Assembly (NCBI GenBank): GCA_033557835.1
Contig: JAWQRO010000273.1
Coordinates: 1-45,196, forward strand
Source: Helochares maculicollis
Lineage: Eukaryota; Arthropoda; Insecta; Coleoptera; Hydrophilidae
Length of the DNA stretch: 45,196 nt
Reading direction: 5' to 3'
Positions 35,331-44,830 of the stretch are shown here, one piece after another; within the stretch, counting starts at the first letter, position 1, and each line of letters begins with the position of its first letter. The position numbers and the translations under genes were made by a program. A model generated the notes under the pieces. The model was given only the letters and a program-made list of their open reading frames with translations. It searched no databases and was not told the origin of the DNA.

Positions 35331-35536
35331 AAGTGAGTGTTTATTATATATATTATATCTATTACAACTAACTAATTGGTAACTTTAGCACGGTTCCTTT
35401 TTAAAAACAATGGGTTACATCAACAAGCTTGACATAAAGGCGCGTGAAACAGCAAATTTCCTTTGAGCTACAGGTTGAAATCAAGTATTAGTTGGCAAAG
35501 TAACTATTAACGTGATCATATTTTCGGCTATTAATA

Positions 35537-35640
35537 TGAGTAACATAAACAAAGTGTCGTTTTAGAATGATATTGTTGGAAATATTTGATTACACATGGA
35601 AACACAAGCATATAAAAGGTGTAGAGGCTAAACCTAAATT
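35537..35640 (+). promoter_or_regulatory. promoter A of gene 1
   Basis: A TATA box, TATAAAAG, lies at 35611-35618, which puts the expected start of transcription near 35640. Upstream, TGAGTAACATAAACAAA at 35537-35553 is nearly identical to the word at 36243-36259 of promoter B. In both promoters it lies exactly 157 bases before the ATG. The ATAAACAAA part resembles a forkhead-factor site. Confidence 0.65.
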
Positions 35641-35693
35641 CAATTGCTTCTCTTTTTCGCTATAGAAATATCTTGTGGTTAGTGTTATTCCCA

Positions 35694-35702
35694 ATGGATA
35701 AG
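35694..35702 (+). CDS. gene 1, alternative first coding exon A (Met-Asp-Lys)
   Basis: ATG GAT AAG is followed at once by GTGAGC, a good 5' splice site. It lies 83 bases after the TATA box. The exon ends in phase 0, matching the acceptor at 38386, so the spliced product would start with MDK and have 1,049 residues. The intron would be about 2.7 kb. The evidence is positional (TATA box, ATG, donor, phase) and needs transcript support. Confidence 0.55.
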
Positions 35703-36242
35703 GTGAGCGTTCTTTTATTAACTATTTGCACTAATTTTTGGACAAGGCTTTTCAAAACCTGACCTGAGATGTGAAAGATTTTTTTTCAAAACTCAAATCA
35801 TGGTGGTGCAACTTGCTAGCAATAAAATAAAATTTGTTGTTAATTATATCAATTTTATAGTTTTTGTTGCTAACTTGAAAATTGCAGCAACTCCCAATTT
35901 CTTAGCGAGTTCTCAAGTTAAAATCTCGAGTCAAAATTTCACCACAAACGATAGGAAACGTGCTGACTTGACCTAAAAACTCTTTATTGACCTGACTTAA
36001 GCTGTTTTATGGGGATGTTTATCGAGTCCCTGCAAAACAACTATTTGGCAATTTTATTAATATTGTGACTCTATTTTTTATTAATTACATTAGTAATGCA
36101 AATAAAATAGTGTTTGTAAATATCACTAATGAACTAGTTGGTTACTCATTTTAAAACAAGGGAAGCGAAAAATCGACTATTTGATATGTTTTGTTAAATT
36201 AATACTTGTTGTTATGATTTACAAAATGACTATCATATAACG

Positions 36243-36360
36243 TGAGTAATATAAACAAAATTTTATTTCAATTATTAACGTAATGAATAACAACCGGCTA
36301 TTCTTAATCACACATCATCGAGGGTATAAATAAACGAGATTTTAAAAACTCCTTCACTTT
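36243..36360 (+). promoter_or_regulatory. promoter B of gene 1
   Basis: TATAAATA at 36325-36332 lies 75 bases before the ATG at 36400. TGAGTAATATAAACAAA at 36243-36259 matches promoter A in sequence and in its 157-base distance to the ATG. Further upstream ACTAGTTGGTTAC (36133) resembles ACTAATTGGTAAC (35371). The two promoters look like diverged tandem duplicates. Confidence 0.65.
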
Positions 36361-36399
36361 GCTTCGTTTGCCGAAGAAAAAAAGTGAGTTTTAGTGGTT

Positions 36400-36414
36400 A
36401 TGGATAATGACCAG
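36400..36414 (+). CDS. gene 1, alternative first coding exon B (MDNDQ)
   Basis: ATG GAT AAT GAC CAG is followed by GTATAA. The context GTGGTTATGGAT is close to GTGATTATGATG of exon C, and the first two codons equal those of exon A. It ends in phase 0 and would splice to 38386, giving 1,051 residues. Confidence 0.55.
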
Positions 36415-36426
36415 GTATAATTTTAT

Positions 36427-36713
36427 TGCCATTATTTTTTCTTAATTGTATGAATTTTAGATTTATTCGGCTAAAACGTCTTAAATCATGTAGTTACTCG
36501 ATTTGATTTCCTGATTTTCCTAAATTTCTTCGTTACTTGGTACGATTATAAATTAACTCGTTTCACTTTGTGCCATTATTTTTTCTTAATTGTATGAATT
36601 TTAGATTTATTCGGCTTTTTAGCTTAAATCATGTAGTTACTCGATTTGATTTCCTGATTTTCCTAAATTTCTTCGTTACTTGGTAGGATTATAAATTTAC
36701 TCGTTTCACTTTG
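36427..36713 (+). repeat. 144-bp tandem duplication in the first intron
   Basis: The unit starting TGCCATTATTTTTTCTTAAT at 36427 is repeated from 36571 with only a few differences (for example GGCTAAAACGTC versus GGCTTTTTAGC). High identity indicates a recent duplication. It begins 12 bases after the exon B donor site. Confidence 0.9.
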
Positions 36714-36719
36714 TCTTAG

Positions 36720-37470
36720 CCTACTCAAAACTTTAAGATACTTTTTAAATGAGTTCGGTTTTGCAAAGCATCCGGAAATATTTTTTGCAGAAACCTTGGC
36801 TAACTTAGCTATTGGCTCGAGTAGAATTCCTTGTGTTAGTTTTCTTGGCTAATTTGTCTAACCTGAGCTGATCATCAATGTCTTTTAATTTAAACCTACT
36901 TGTACATTTTTATGCAAATATTCTTGAGCTGGCTCGAGTTTGAAATCTGCAAACCATCAACTATTACTCAAATGTGATCCTAGGCAAGCCATTTCAGGGT
37001 AATTTTTTGACATAAAATCAGCTCAGGATAGCTCATAAAATTTGCCAAATCATGATTTATTGTAAAGATTTACTGAAAGGCTCAAAATAGTAAATATTTA
37101 CAAAATAACGAGTTTTGGCGCCTCAAAGAGTTTCATGTAACAAAACTACCATGAAATTTAGCTTTTCTGCCTCATAATAAGCATAAGTCTGTCGTTCTTG
37201 ATCGAGTTCTTGTCCGTGAGACTTGATTGTTGGGTTCTTTTTCCTAAATTAAATCGCAGAAAATGCAGTCTCACTGTTTTATTTAAAATTAGTTTATTAT
37301 ATACAATCACTGAATTAAATACAATCTGAATATTTTGAGCAGTTTGTGGAATGAAAATCATAACCAAAAACAATACTTTACTTACTCTACTAGATGTATT
37401 TTAATTTTTATGAATTTATACATTTTCATATAATGGCACATTGGAAATATGCTCTTTATCATCAAGAAAA
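36720..37470. other. intronic stretch, no gene
   Basis: AT-rich DNA containing scattered decayed words such as CTCAGGATAGCTC and GAGCTGGCTCGAG. Nothing else is supported. Confidence 0.4.
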
Positions 37471-37479
37471 ATTTCGCAC

Positions 37480-37710
37480 CCAATAAGCTTCGCTTACGCG
37501 GGATTCGTCCGCTGCGGTCGCTTATATCGCACTTAGAATGCACGAAAGAATGTAGACGTAAAGCTTCTAAAAAATTTTAAGTTGGTATTGTTTCACATGC
37601 TGCTATGTTTTGAAATTACATCTTTAAGCGCATTCTCGTATTAACACATCCCCACTCCACGAGGGGTAAGCGATCGAAGCGAACAAATCCCGAGTATGCG
37701 AAGTTTTTAG
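37480..37710. repeat. GAGCGA element with inverted ends, single intact-looking copy
   Basis: The left end GCTTCGCTTACGCGGGATTC (from about 37488) is the approximate inverse of the right end around AAATCCCGAGTATGCGAAG (to about 37703). The body between them, GTTGGTATTG with GTTTTGAAATTACAT and CTTTAAGCGCATTC, matches the body of the 350-bp array unit. This single copy therefore shows a short element of ~215 bp with terminal inverted repeats, inserted in the intron of gene 1. Confidence 0.65.
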
Positions 37711-37714
37711 AAAA

Positions 37715-38165
37715 GTTTCGAATTAGATTAAGGGTCTACAGTTTTTCTCATTACTGATAACCAACAGAACAATAACCATAATAATTTCTTTAAATTGAAA
37801 ACTCAAAAAATCTGTTCTGATCAATAGGCAACTGTAGTTCAAAATCCTATTTATCATTTGTATTTTCAGTAAAATAAGTGTCAACAAGACATTGCCCTTA
37901 TGTGCTACAAATACAACATTTGCTTACTCATCAAAAAACAAGGATAGTAAAATAATATATTTTATTTGAAATTCTCGTTCTGATTAAATTTCTATTGTAT
38001 GACTAGAAAATTAGTTGACTATTATACTAACAGCATGATTAATGTAGCCAAAATAGTCTATTGAGTTAAAATATATTAATCATAAGAGACTAAGCAAAAT
38101 ATTTGAAATGATTTTCTTACTACAACATCTGAATAAAATCCTTACTAAGTCATCAATGATAACCG
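37715..38165. other. intronic AT-rich stretch before promoter C
   Basis: No gene or repeat seen. GAGACTAAGCAAAAT at 38086 lies about where promoters A and B carry their shared element, but the likeness is weak. Confidence 0.35.
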
Positions 38166-38250
38166 CTGCTTTTATACAGAAACATTACAAGGCACCACCT
38201 TATTCTTATTTAGTTTTTGAAGAGCAATAAGCTGATTGCACTAAGTGATT
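38165..38250 (+). promoter_or_regulatory. possible promoter C of gene 1
   Basis: TTTATACA at 38171-38178 is a weak TATA-like word 80 bases before the ATG at 38251, a spacing like that of promoters A (83) and B (75). The core is less convincing than in those two. Confidence 0.35.
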
Positions 38251-38265
38251 ATGATGAAGAAACAG
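38251..38265 (+). CDS. gene 1, alternative first coding exon C (MMKKQ)
   Basis: ATG ATG AAG AAA CAG is followed by GTATTC. The exon has the same length and phase as exon B and the same CAG end. The intron to 38386 would be 120 bp. Being third in a series of like-built short exons raises its credibility, but it could be accidental. Confidence 0.45.
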
Positions 38266-38385
38266 GTATTCCTACCAAGTTTTATTTAATATGTTTAACC
38301 TCTCTTGTTTAATTTACTTAAATTGTTGATCTCTTATGTTCATTTTGTCCACGAAGAACTTTAACAGTTTCATCTACTCCCACAG

Positions 38386-38559
38386 AACTCATCAACTGAA
38401 TATACTGTAGCCAAAAACCGGGCTACTCGACCAAGTCCACCACAGCCTGCAATCAACCCATTTCAATTCACTGGCTCAGCTTCCTGGCATGACTCTAGTA
38501 AAGAAATTCAAAAGATGCTGAATAAAATTTCTAAGAGGATCCATAAGGAAGTAGAAGAG
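38386..38559 (+). CDS. gene 1, common second coding exon (58 codons)
   Basis: A pyrimidine-rich acceptor (CATCTACTCCCACAG) ends at 38385 and a donor GTACTTTC begins at 38560. The 174-base exon is in phase 0 at both ends. It reads NSSTEYTVAKNRATRPSPPQ, continues through a NPFQFTGSASWHDSS segment and ends in a Lys-rich amphipathic stretch (KEIQKMLNKISKRIHKEVEE) that could form a short helix. An in-frame stop at 38362-38364 and the lack of an ATG show that it needs an upstream exon. The domain is not recognised. Confidence 0.75.
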
Positions 38560-38755
38560 GTACTTTCATTTTAGTACACTAACCCAAATCACACTTAATT
38601 GATTTAATTAGATTTCCCATAAATAATAAAAACAAAATTTCTCATGTAGGTACAAAACTGCACTTTCGCATTTGAAGAAAAGTGATAAATTCTTTGTTGT
38701 AAAAAACTCATTTAATCAAAGAATAACTATTAGCATTAAACTTATTTAATTGTAG

Positions 38756-41722
38756 TTGGGAGACGCGAAGTATATTCTTCCTGAGAAGAAGGTAGGACAG
38801 CGATCTCTATCAAGCCCACCAACATTAAAACCATCCCCTAAAATTCGTGATCAATCCGTCGGAGTGCCCCTGAAAGGGAATATGAGAAACGTCGTCTATT
38901 CTACCAGAGCATCAAAGCTAAAAATACCAAACGTCTTTAAATGTGATGCCTCGTATGACTCAGCTCTCTCGCAGAATGTTTCAACTAGCTTTAATGGGGA
39001 CAAATCTACAATGAAATGTCCAGTAGATGAAGCAGCAGATGACGCTCTATCAGTTCCAAATCAACAAGTCCACCAAAACACAAAGTACGGCCTACCAAGT
39101 TCAGAGCAATCTCCAAGGCAATCTTTTAAGCCAACTCAACATATGGCTCCAAATCAAGTCGTCAAGTCCCACAGAAAATCAAGAAAAGATAGCTTTAAAA
39201 TGGAGAGAGAAAGAACTTGGGCAAGAGTAGAGGAAAGGCCTAAATGCGTAAGGTTTAACGATTTCGAGAATATCATAAATATTGAGCCCAGAGAAGAAGA
39301 TTTTTACACCCTGGATAATATACCTATAGACGAGGATTTTTTGGACATAGACACAGAGCCCAAAGATAAAGTTTTCAAATCTACAACCAAACCCAAACAA
39401 GAGGTTGAAAACTTTGAAACAATCGCATTTGAAGGAGCTTCAAAAATATCAGATAAGCCTAACGATGAGAACAAGAAAAAGGCTGACCTATACGTAGACT
39501 TCAATCCTTACCAGGAAAGTCTCCAACACTCATTTTCGCGACATGAATTGACTATCGAAGATAGCAAGACTCCAGTAGATACAGATTTTGAGCTTCAAGA
39601 AGAGGCTTCTCAAAGTGAAGATGTCAAATTAACAGAGTCTTTTAAAAATGTTGAAGACAAACCCAAAGAAGACGCTCCTCAAGTTGAGTATGCCACAGTA
39701 CAAGAAATTCCAGATTATGAATACGTCAACCCTTACCCAGAACTTTCTGCAACTGCAGATGCAAATCTCCAGGAGCAATCTCGCAGAAGCTTAAATAAGG
39801 CTAAGACATCAATAGATTCCAATGAAGAAGAAACAACTGAAACACCTATTTTCAAGTTTAAGACCTCTTTAAAAATGATAGATATCGACTCCAAGCAAGA
39901 AGCAGAAAAAACAGACTTGCAGTCTTCCCAGGAGCCAGACAAGTCAGATAGCAAATTAGAAGTAATTACAACTAGGTCCACTACCTCCAAACTCCAAGAA
40001 ACCAGAAGATTAAGACTTTCGAAGATTAAGGAGGCATTGAAGCTCTCACTCGAAGAGCCAAAAAGCGAGGTTTTCAAAATTCATAGAGCTGAGGATCTCA
40101 ATCCTCACGTAGAGTTTCGAAACTCTTCATATTCGGCAGAGCATGAGATGAACATTTCAAAAATTGGAGGTATCAGGTCTAAAAAAGGAGCTTCGGTATT
40201 CACCTACGACCTACCGGTGGAAGATTCTTACCAGATCTGTGAACCTGTTCAAGAGAGGGAAACATCAGGCAGACACCTTAAAAACACTATCAAGTCTCTC
40301 GAGGCTGACCTTAAAGATGAAACATCAAAATATAGAAGCGTTGATCTACAAAATGCAGCAGGAGCTTTGCACTTTAATTCGGAAGCTAAGCCTAAAGGCG
40401 AAGCGTTGCAAAAGCTTAAGGAGACTTTAAAACTAGCGGGAGTTGAATCTAGCGACGAGGCTTTAGAGAAGGCAAATATGAAGAATAGAGAAGAAGCTTC
40501 AAAGGTGGCGGTCTTAAAATTAAAAGAAGCGCTAAGAAATGCTGGCGTCGACCGAAAGAAAGAAGCTACGAGAAAGGCTAATACTAAGTGGGAAAGTAAT
40601 TATACGAGAGTTGGAATTAGACCAACTGAGGAAAATTCAAATTTTGATGGAGCTATATCCAAAGGAATGGACATGACAAGAAGAACATCTCTCAAAAATA
40701 CTAAATCTGGCGAAGAAAAATCTTCAAGATCATCAGTTTTGAAGCTCAAAGAGGCGTTGTGGACTGCTGGTATTGAGGTTATTGAAGGTAGTTCAAATAC
40801 GTCGGTTATAAAACCGCACAGGGCGGCTCCAAAAGTTAAAGTAGTGAACCCAAAGATAAAGGCTTTGCAGCAGGTTATTACAATACCTGGAATCACTACT
40901 AGGAGAAGTGAAGCTGATTATCGGTTTGGTGCACCCAGAAGGGCTATGAGAGGAGCACCTGAAGCCAAGGAGTCTGAGGAGGAAGCGACTGACGACAGCG
41001 AGGTTGAATTAAGAGCCAAACCGGCTCCTACACGGACTAGGGTTGGGTCGAATTTTACCTCAAATTATGGCGAGTTTGCTAGAGAGGGACTAAAAGCTGT
41101 ACAAGCATATGAAGAAACGCTGAAAAAGAGAGCCGTTGGGCTATCGGAACTTCCATTTAAGAATGTTGAGCCAATACAAAGTGGGCTGGCGAGAATGAAA
41201 TTGAAGCAAGCTGGATTGATAGTGCTAGATTGTGGATTGAAAGGAGCTGAATCAAATGCACATCGCGAACGAAAGCAATGGGAACCAAAGGAAGATGAAG
41301 AAAACTGCAGTCTAAGGAACCGCGAGTCCATCGAGGCAGCCAACGAAATAATCTCGACGATTATGGATGCCGTCCGCCAAACGGTCTCAAATGAAATGTC
41401 CTCAATTTTCAACATAGCAGAATCTGACGAAGATTACATTTATGAAATTCCACAAGAAATCAACCGCAGTTTTCGTGAACCAAGGGAAGAATCCCGATTC
41501 ACTAACTCTAATTTAGACTACCATCACTACGACACCGTCCCCTTTATGCCACGGGTTGTGTCTGAGCAGAGCTTGCAGCGCCTAGTAGAGTTGGAGGAGC
41601 GGCAAGAGGAGCAGGGCCCTGTGTCATATTTGCGGGATTCAAAGAAGAAGAGTCGCACTGCCAAAGTCTTAGCTCTGTTGAAGCGCAGAAGGAAGGCAGA
41701 AGACGATGATCAAGATAAGTAA
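38756..41722 (+). CDS. gene 1, large last exon of an unrecognised ~1,050-residue disordered protein
   Basis: This 989-codon exon opens directly after the acceptor TTTAATTGTAG; its first codon is TTG (Leu), so it is not a translation start. Length and codon pattern leave no doubt that it is coding. The protein is rich in Lys, Glu, Ser and Asp and looks mostly disordered. Exon residues 423-670 carry four copies of a helix-type repeat, KIKEAL or KLKEAL(xx)AGVE, at 423, 553, 588 and 663. Two NPY motifs in acidic contexts stand near 250 and 325. A better ordered stretch near 855-900 (ESIEAANEIISTIMDAVRQT) may be a helix. The C-terminus has basic clusters KKK (963-965) and KRRRK (976-980) before an acidic tail, which resembles a nuclear-localisation signal. 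No signal peptide, membrane segment or enzyme motif is seen. No function can be assigned. Fast-evolving germline or structural proteins often look like this (inference). Confidence 0.92.
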   Translation: MGDAKYILPEKKVGQRSLSSPPTLKPSPKIRDQSVGVPLKGNMRNVVYSTRASKLKIPNVFKCDASYDSALSQNVSTSFNGDKSTMKCPVDEAADDALSVPNQQVHQNTKYGLPSSEQSPRQSFKPTQHMAPNQVVKSHRKSRKDSFKMERERTWARVEERPKCVRFNDFENIINIEPREEDFYTLDNIPIDEDFLDIDTEPKDKVFKSTTKPKQEVENFETIAFEGASKISDKPNDENKKKADLYVDFNPYQESLQHSFSRHELTIEDSKTPVDTDFELQEEASQSEDVKLTESFKNVEDKPKEDAPQVEYATVQEIPDYEYVNPYPELSATADANLQEQSRRSLNKAKTSIDSNEEETTETPIFKFKTSLKMIDIDSKQEAEKTDLQSSQEPDKSDSKLEVITTRSTTSKLQETRRLRLSKIKEALKLSLEEPKSEVFKIHRAEDLNPHVEFRNSSYSAEHEMNISKIGGIRSKKGASVFTYDLPVEDSYQICEPVQERETSGRHLKNTIKSLEADLKDETSKYRSVDLQNAAGALHFNSEAKPKGEALQKLKETLKLAGVESSDEALEKANMKNREEASKVAVLKLKEALRNAGVDRKKEATRKANTKWESNYTRVGIRPTEENSNFDGAISKGMDMTRRTSLKNTKSGEEKSSRSSVLKLKEALWTAGIEVIEGSSNTSVIKPHRAAPKVKVVNPKIKALQQVITIPGITTRRSEADYRFGAPRRAMRGAPEAKESEEEATDDSEVELRAKPAPTRTRVGSNFTSNYGEFAREGLKAVQAYEETLKKRAVGLSELPFKNVEPIQSGLARMKLKQAGLIVLDCGLKGAESNAHRERKQWEPKEDEENCSLRNRESIEAANEIISTIMDAVRQTVSNEMSSIFNIAESDEDYIYEIPQEINRSFREPREESRFTNSNLDYHHYDTVPFMPRVVSEQSLQRLVELEERQEEQGPVSYLRDSKKKSRTAKVLALLKRRRKAEDDDQDK

Positions 41723-42260
41723 AACTATTTCCCGCAAAACGATACCTAGATCTTGAACCTAAATGTTCCTATCAAAAATTTTGCGTAAATTTTTTAAACT
41801 GGTTTTCATAGTGACTATAAGTCATATTTAGTATCTTTCTATATTGATATTTTATGTTAGCATTATCTAATAATCAATGAGATAACCATTAATTTAACCA
41901 TCCTCTAGATTGGGTAGTCCTTTCGTTGGAAGTATCCTCAAGGATGATTATCTTTTGGTTTAGTATAGAAACTGTTATGCATTATGTCGTATTTTATCAA
42001 ATTATCAATATTCAAATATGTAGAAATAGTGTACTCATGCAGCTGTGCCATTAAAACTGTACTGAATTGAAAACGACACAACGACCATACTTGACTTCAC
42101 TTACACAAAATTAAAGTTTTTGTTCCTAAAACTCGGTTAATGATAATACATTTGTAACTGGCATTAACATCAGTCCGACAGCTCTAACTAAGTACAGTTA
42201 AGTCAAGTCTAAGTTTCACTTAGGCGTTAAACTTGATTTATCCATGGCGTTTCAAATTGC
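41723..42260 (+). other. 3' UTR of gene 1 and intergenic spacer
   Basis: AT-rich sequence following the TAA stop. ATTAAA at 42050-42055 and 42110-42115 are the best poly(A) signal candidates; no AATAAA is found close by. Confidence 0.4.
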
Positions 42261-43077
42261 AATGAAATCATATTTAATCAATATTTGTAGCCTCATTTGG
42301 TATTTATTAGCTGATAGGTTCCTCTGGTGGTAATTCTCTAATTCAAAAGTAGCCGTTTCACTCATGCAGTGCCCCCATATAGTCATAAGCAAAAAAGGCT
42401 CACTAAGACAGTTACATCTCAGCTGGATCTCAGAGTTCAAATCGGTTGCTTGGGCGTCTATCGCGCAATTGCCTCAGATGGGTAACAAATCGTCCCTATC
42501 CTTTATTTCATACTCTATATTTCATTCGACTCCAAAGGAAGGGGGGTTTTTAAAACACCCGGAAATGACGTGTAGATAACCTCTTCAAACTCAGATATAA
42601 GAAGGCTGTAAAATCATTGGCATGTCATGGAGACGGGAGCAAGGGTTCTTAAGGAGGTCATCCTGTGTTCCCTTTTCTCGATAGACCATAAATAGGTGGC
42701 CTGTCAGGAACTCTCCAGCCACGACACCTCGGACTTCCTCTTTATTCCGAATTCAACATATCGGTCGAAAAGCGCGGCTCAAGGTCACCGGATAGGATTT
42801 TTTAAACATGCAATTCCATATCGAAAGACGATAAGAAGTCGGCTCGAGGAATGTTTTGTAATTCAACCCTCCCATTAAATTATTGTTGCAACAATGACTC
42901 TCTTTGTCACACCTCGGATTTCGTTTAGACCTTGTTCTAGCACAACTATTGGCTTCCCTTCCTAACTTGAAACAAACTGGCACCCAAAGAAGCCTCAACC
43001 TAACACCGAAGCCCGTCCCGCAATCCTCAGGTGTTCCTACTTCGTCAATTGTAACGCAAGCAAAATCAGATCAGAAA
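42261..43077 (+). promoter_or_regulatory. spacer and probable 5' region of gene 2
   Basis: The frame of gene 2 stays open from 42898 to the ATG at 43078 but contains no earlier in-frame ATG, and a TGA lies at 42895-42897. This part is therefore probably 5' UTR, or an exon spliced to a still unseen first exon. GATATAAGAAGG near 42593 is the only TATA-like word, and it is far from the start. Short open frames at 42364-42878 show no protein character. Confidence 0.35.
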
Positions 43078-43745
43078 ATGGCATTTGTCGACACCAACGC
43101 GCTGCCAGAATCCTTTGACACCTTTGGTGCCATCTTAGGACTCCTGATCTACATAGCAGGCGTGGCGTTTATTCTCGTCCATTTGGTCAAAATGTGTCTG
43201 CATATTTTTCCCAAACTTCTATGTAAGTTCCTTAGCAAACCAGTAAGTTTGTAACTTTTCTAAGTTTCGTTCTTCTCCCAGGCTTGACCGGCCACAGAGA
43301 ATTTGAAGAAACCACATCTATGGTCATTGGGAGTGAGGGGGAAGCCTCTTATAGCCTAGACGCCGAAATAGATTCGCTTTGCCCAAAAAACATGGAGAAC
43401 CTCAAGATGTTCGATGATGTAGTCTGGAAGTTCGATTGGAAGTCCATCGGGCGCTCAATTGAATCTTTGATTTCCGCCAGAGACCCGCAGACTCCCAGCA
43501 GCACCTTTATTGTTGAAATTCCGGAAGAAGAGGTCAACCTCGTGGCTCGATCCTCCACCCCAAGGGACAACTCTGAAGCAACTTCCCAAAAGCCCAAAGA
43601 CATCGAAGCACTCCTCAACGAAATGGCCGAAAAGTCCCTGGAAGGCCACATTCATATGGAAGGGGCACCTGAAGGTCATCACGACGAAGAATATAGCAAA
43701 GTGCTCTTCGCTACGTTTAAAATGGCGGAAGAAATGCCAAAGTGA
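43078..43745 (+). CDS. gene 2: unrecognised single-pass membrane protein, two exons
   Basis: The coding sequence joins 43078-43222 and 43282-43745 across a 59-bp intron (GTAAGT donor, pyrimidine-rich TTCTTCTCCCAG acceptor). The joining codon is TGC. The product has 202 residues. Residues 16-37 (FGAILGLLIYIAGVAFILVH and on) form one strongly hydrophobic helix, followed by basic residues Lys38, His42 and Lys46. This predicts a short outside N-terminus and a cytoplasmic tail. The tail is acidic, with DDVVWKFDWKSIGRSIESLI near 85-105 and a Ser/Thr/Glu-rich end. No signal peptide, enzyme motif or known domain is seen. I chose the ATG at 43078 because no earlier in-frame ATG exists. The gene lies 1.4 kb after gene 1 on the same strand; a functional link is not shown. 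Confidence 0.8.
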
Positions 43746-43788
43746 ACTTATTTCTCAATAGTCCTTATCGGGTTCTTTGATTACATTT

Positions 43789-43794
43789 AATAAA
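43789..43794 (+). terminator. poly(A) signal of gene 2
   Basis: AATAAA 44 bases after the stop codon, followed by a TG-rich stretch. A second AATAAA lies at about 43920. Confidence 0.65.
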
Positions 43795-43929
43795 TTGATT
43801 GTTGTATTTACCGCCAGCTATTAGATAATAATGCGTAATGTTAATATTGAATTACTTTTATCTTAGCTTTAAGTTACTACTAATAATAAAGCGTGTTATA
43901 TTCCAGAAAGTATTTTTCCAATAAAGGTT

Positions 43930-44680
43930 TTCACCTTACAAGAGGATTTTATTTTAAATCCCGCGGGCTCGAGTTTTAAGATACAAATTTGCGACATTTT
44001 AATTTTAACCGGTGTAGATTTTGCGCACGGTGATCCTTAAACAATTTAGAATGCCAAAGCGGAGTTTACTTTGTAAATTGGGAGATCCTCCTGTTTGTTA
44101 TTCCAAGATATCACACTTAAACCGTGCATTAAAATAGCAGGAGTGGTAAATTGTTGCGCTTAAATTGTTGTACGGAGCTCTTAGGCGTCACGGCTGACAA
44201 ACAAAACTTCGCAATGTGTTTTTTATATCTCAAATATTTGGAAGAGTCTAATGACTGAAGAAGTTGCCTTTTTCATGTGCGATTTTATAGCATTCCGCAG
44301 AGGCAACCATGCCTCTTTACTAAACAGCCCATTTAGTGCACGGCGATGAATCTCGGTGTAACAATATCAACATTTCAGTGTGATTTTTGCAATATGAGTG
44401 TCGTTTCTGCTGGTGTAAATATATGATATTTTGTCATGTTGAATCTTAAAGCATTTTGCAGACGCAAAGCCCTAGATTTATTGAACTAGCCAAATAAAAA
44501 TTGAAATAGGTTGGAAAAAGATGCTTTCTTTACTTCACACACCAAAATATATTTGTTTTATTTTTATTACTATGTACATTATTTTTGACTATACAAAATA
44601 TAGAACAAGAAAGGTATTATGATCTTGAGAAACTTTACCTATAGAGGCTGACAACTTTTTTGCAGATGACTATTATTGCA
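43930..44680. other. non-coding stretch after gene 2
   Basis: AT-rich unique DNA; no gene, array or RNA is recognised. Confidence 0.4.
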
Positions 44681-44684
44681 AAAT

Positions 44685-44830
44685 CTGTTTAGACCTGCAT
44701 CACCGCTTAAGACATGCAGGATACCGTAGGTGCCTCTTTACCTACACAATTTAAAGGTGTTTCAAGCAAAGTAGTCGATAATATAGAGCTATCACGTTGA
44801 AATTTTGTACGCGCCTTGAAGACCAATACA
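44685..44830 (+). repeat. diverged partial copy of block P
   Basis: GACCTGCATCA, a GACATGCAGGATACCGTAGG stretch and TTTACCTACACA follow the same order as the 3' half of block P at about 14.93 kb and 8.80 kb. It is the fourth copy of this block in the window, and the one farthest from the others. Confidence 0.55.

Noticed and set aside
38756..38758. Translation start at the beginning of the 988-codon frame
   Set aside because: The codon is TTG directly after an AG acceptor with a T-rich tract; phase 0 joins it to the 58-codon exon upstream, so it is an exon boundary.
42904..43254. 116-residue protein starting at 42904
   Set aside because: The first codon is TTG and the 3' end reads through a good GTAAGT donor into the 59-bp intron. 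The spliced 202-residue model starting at 43078 is better.
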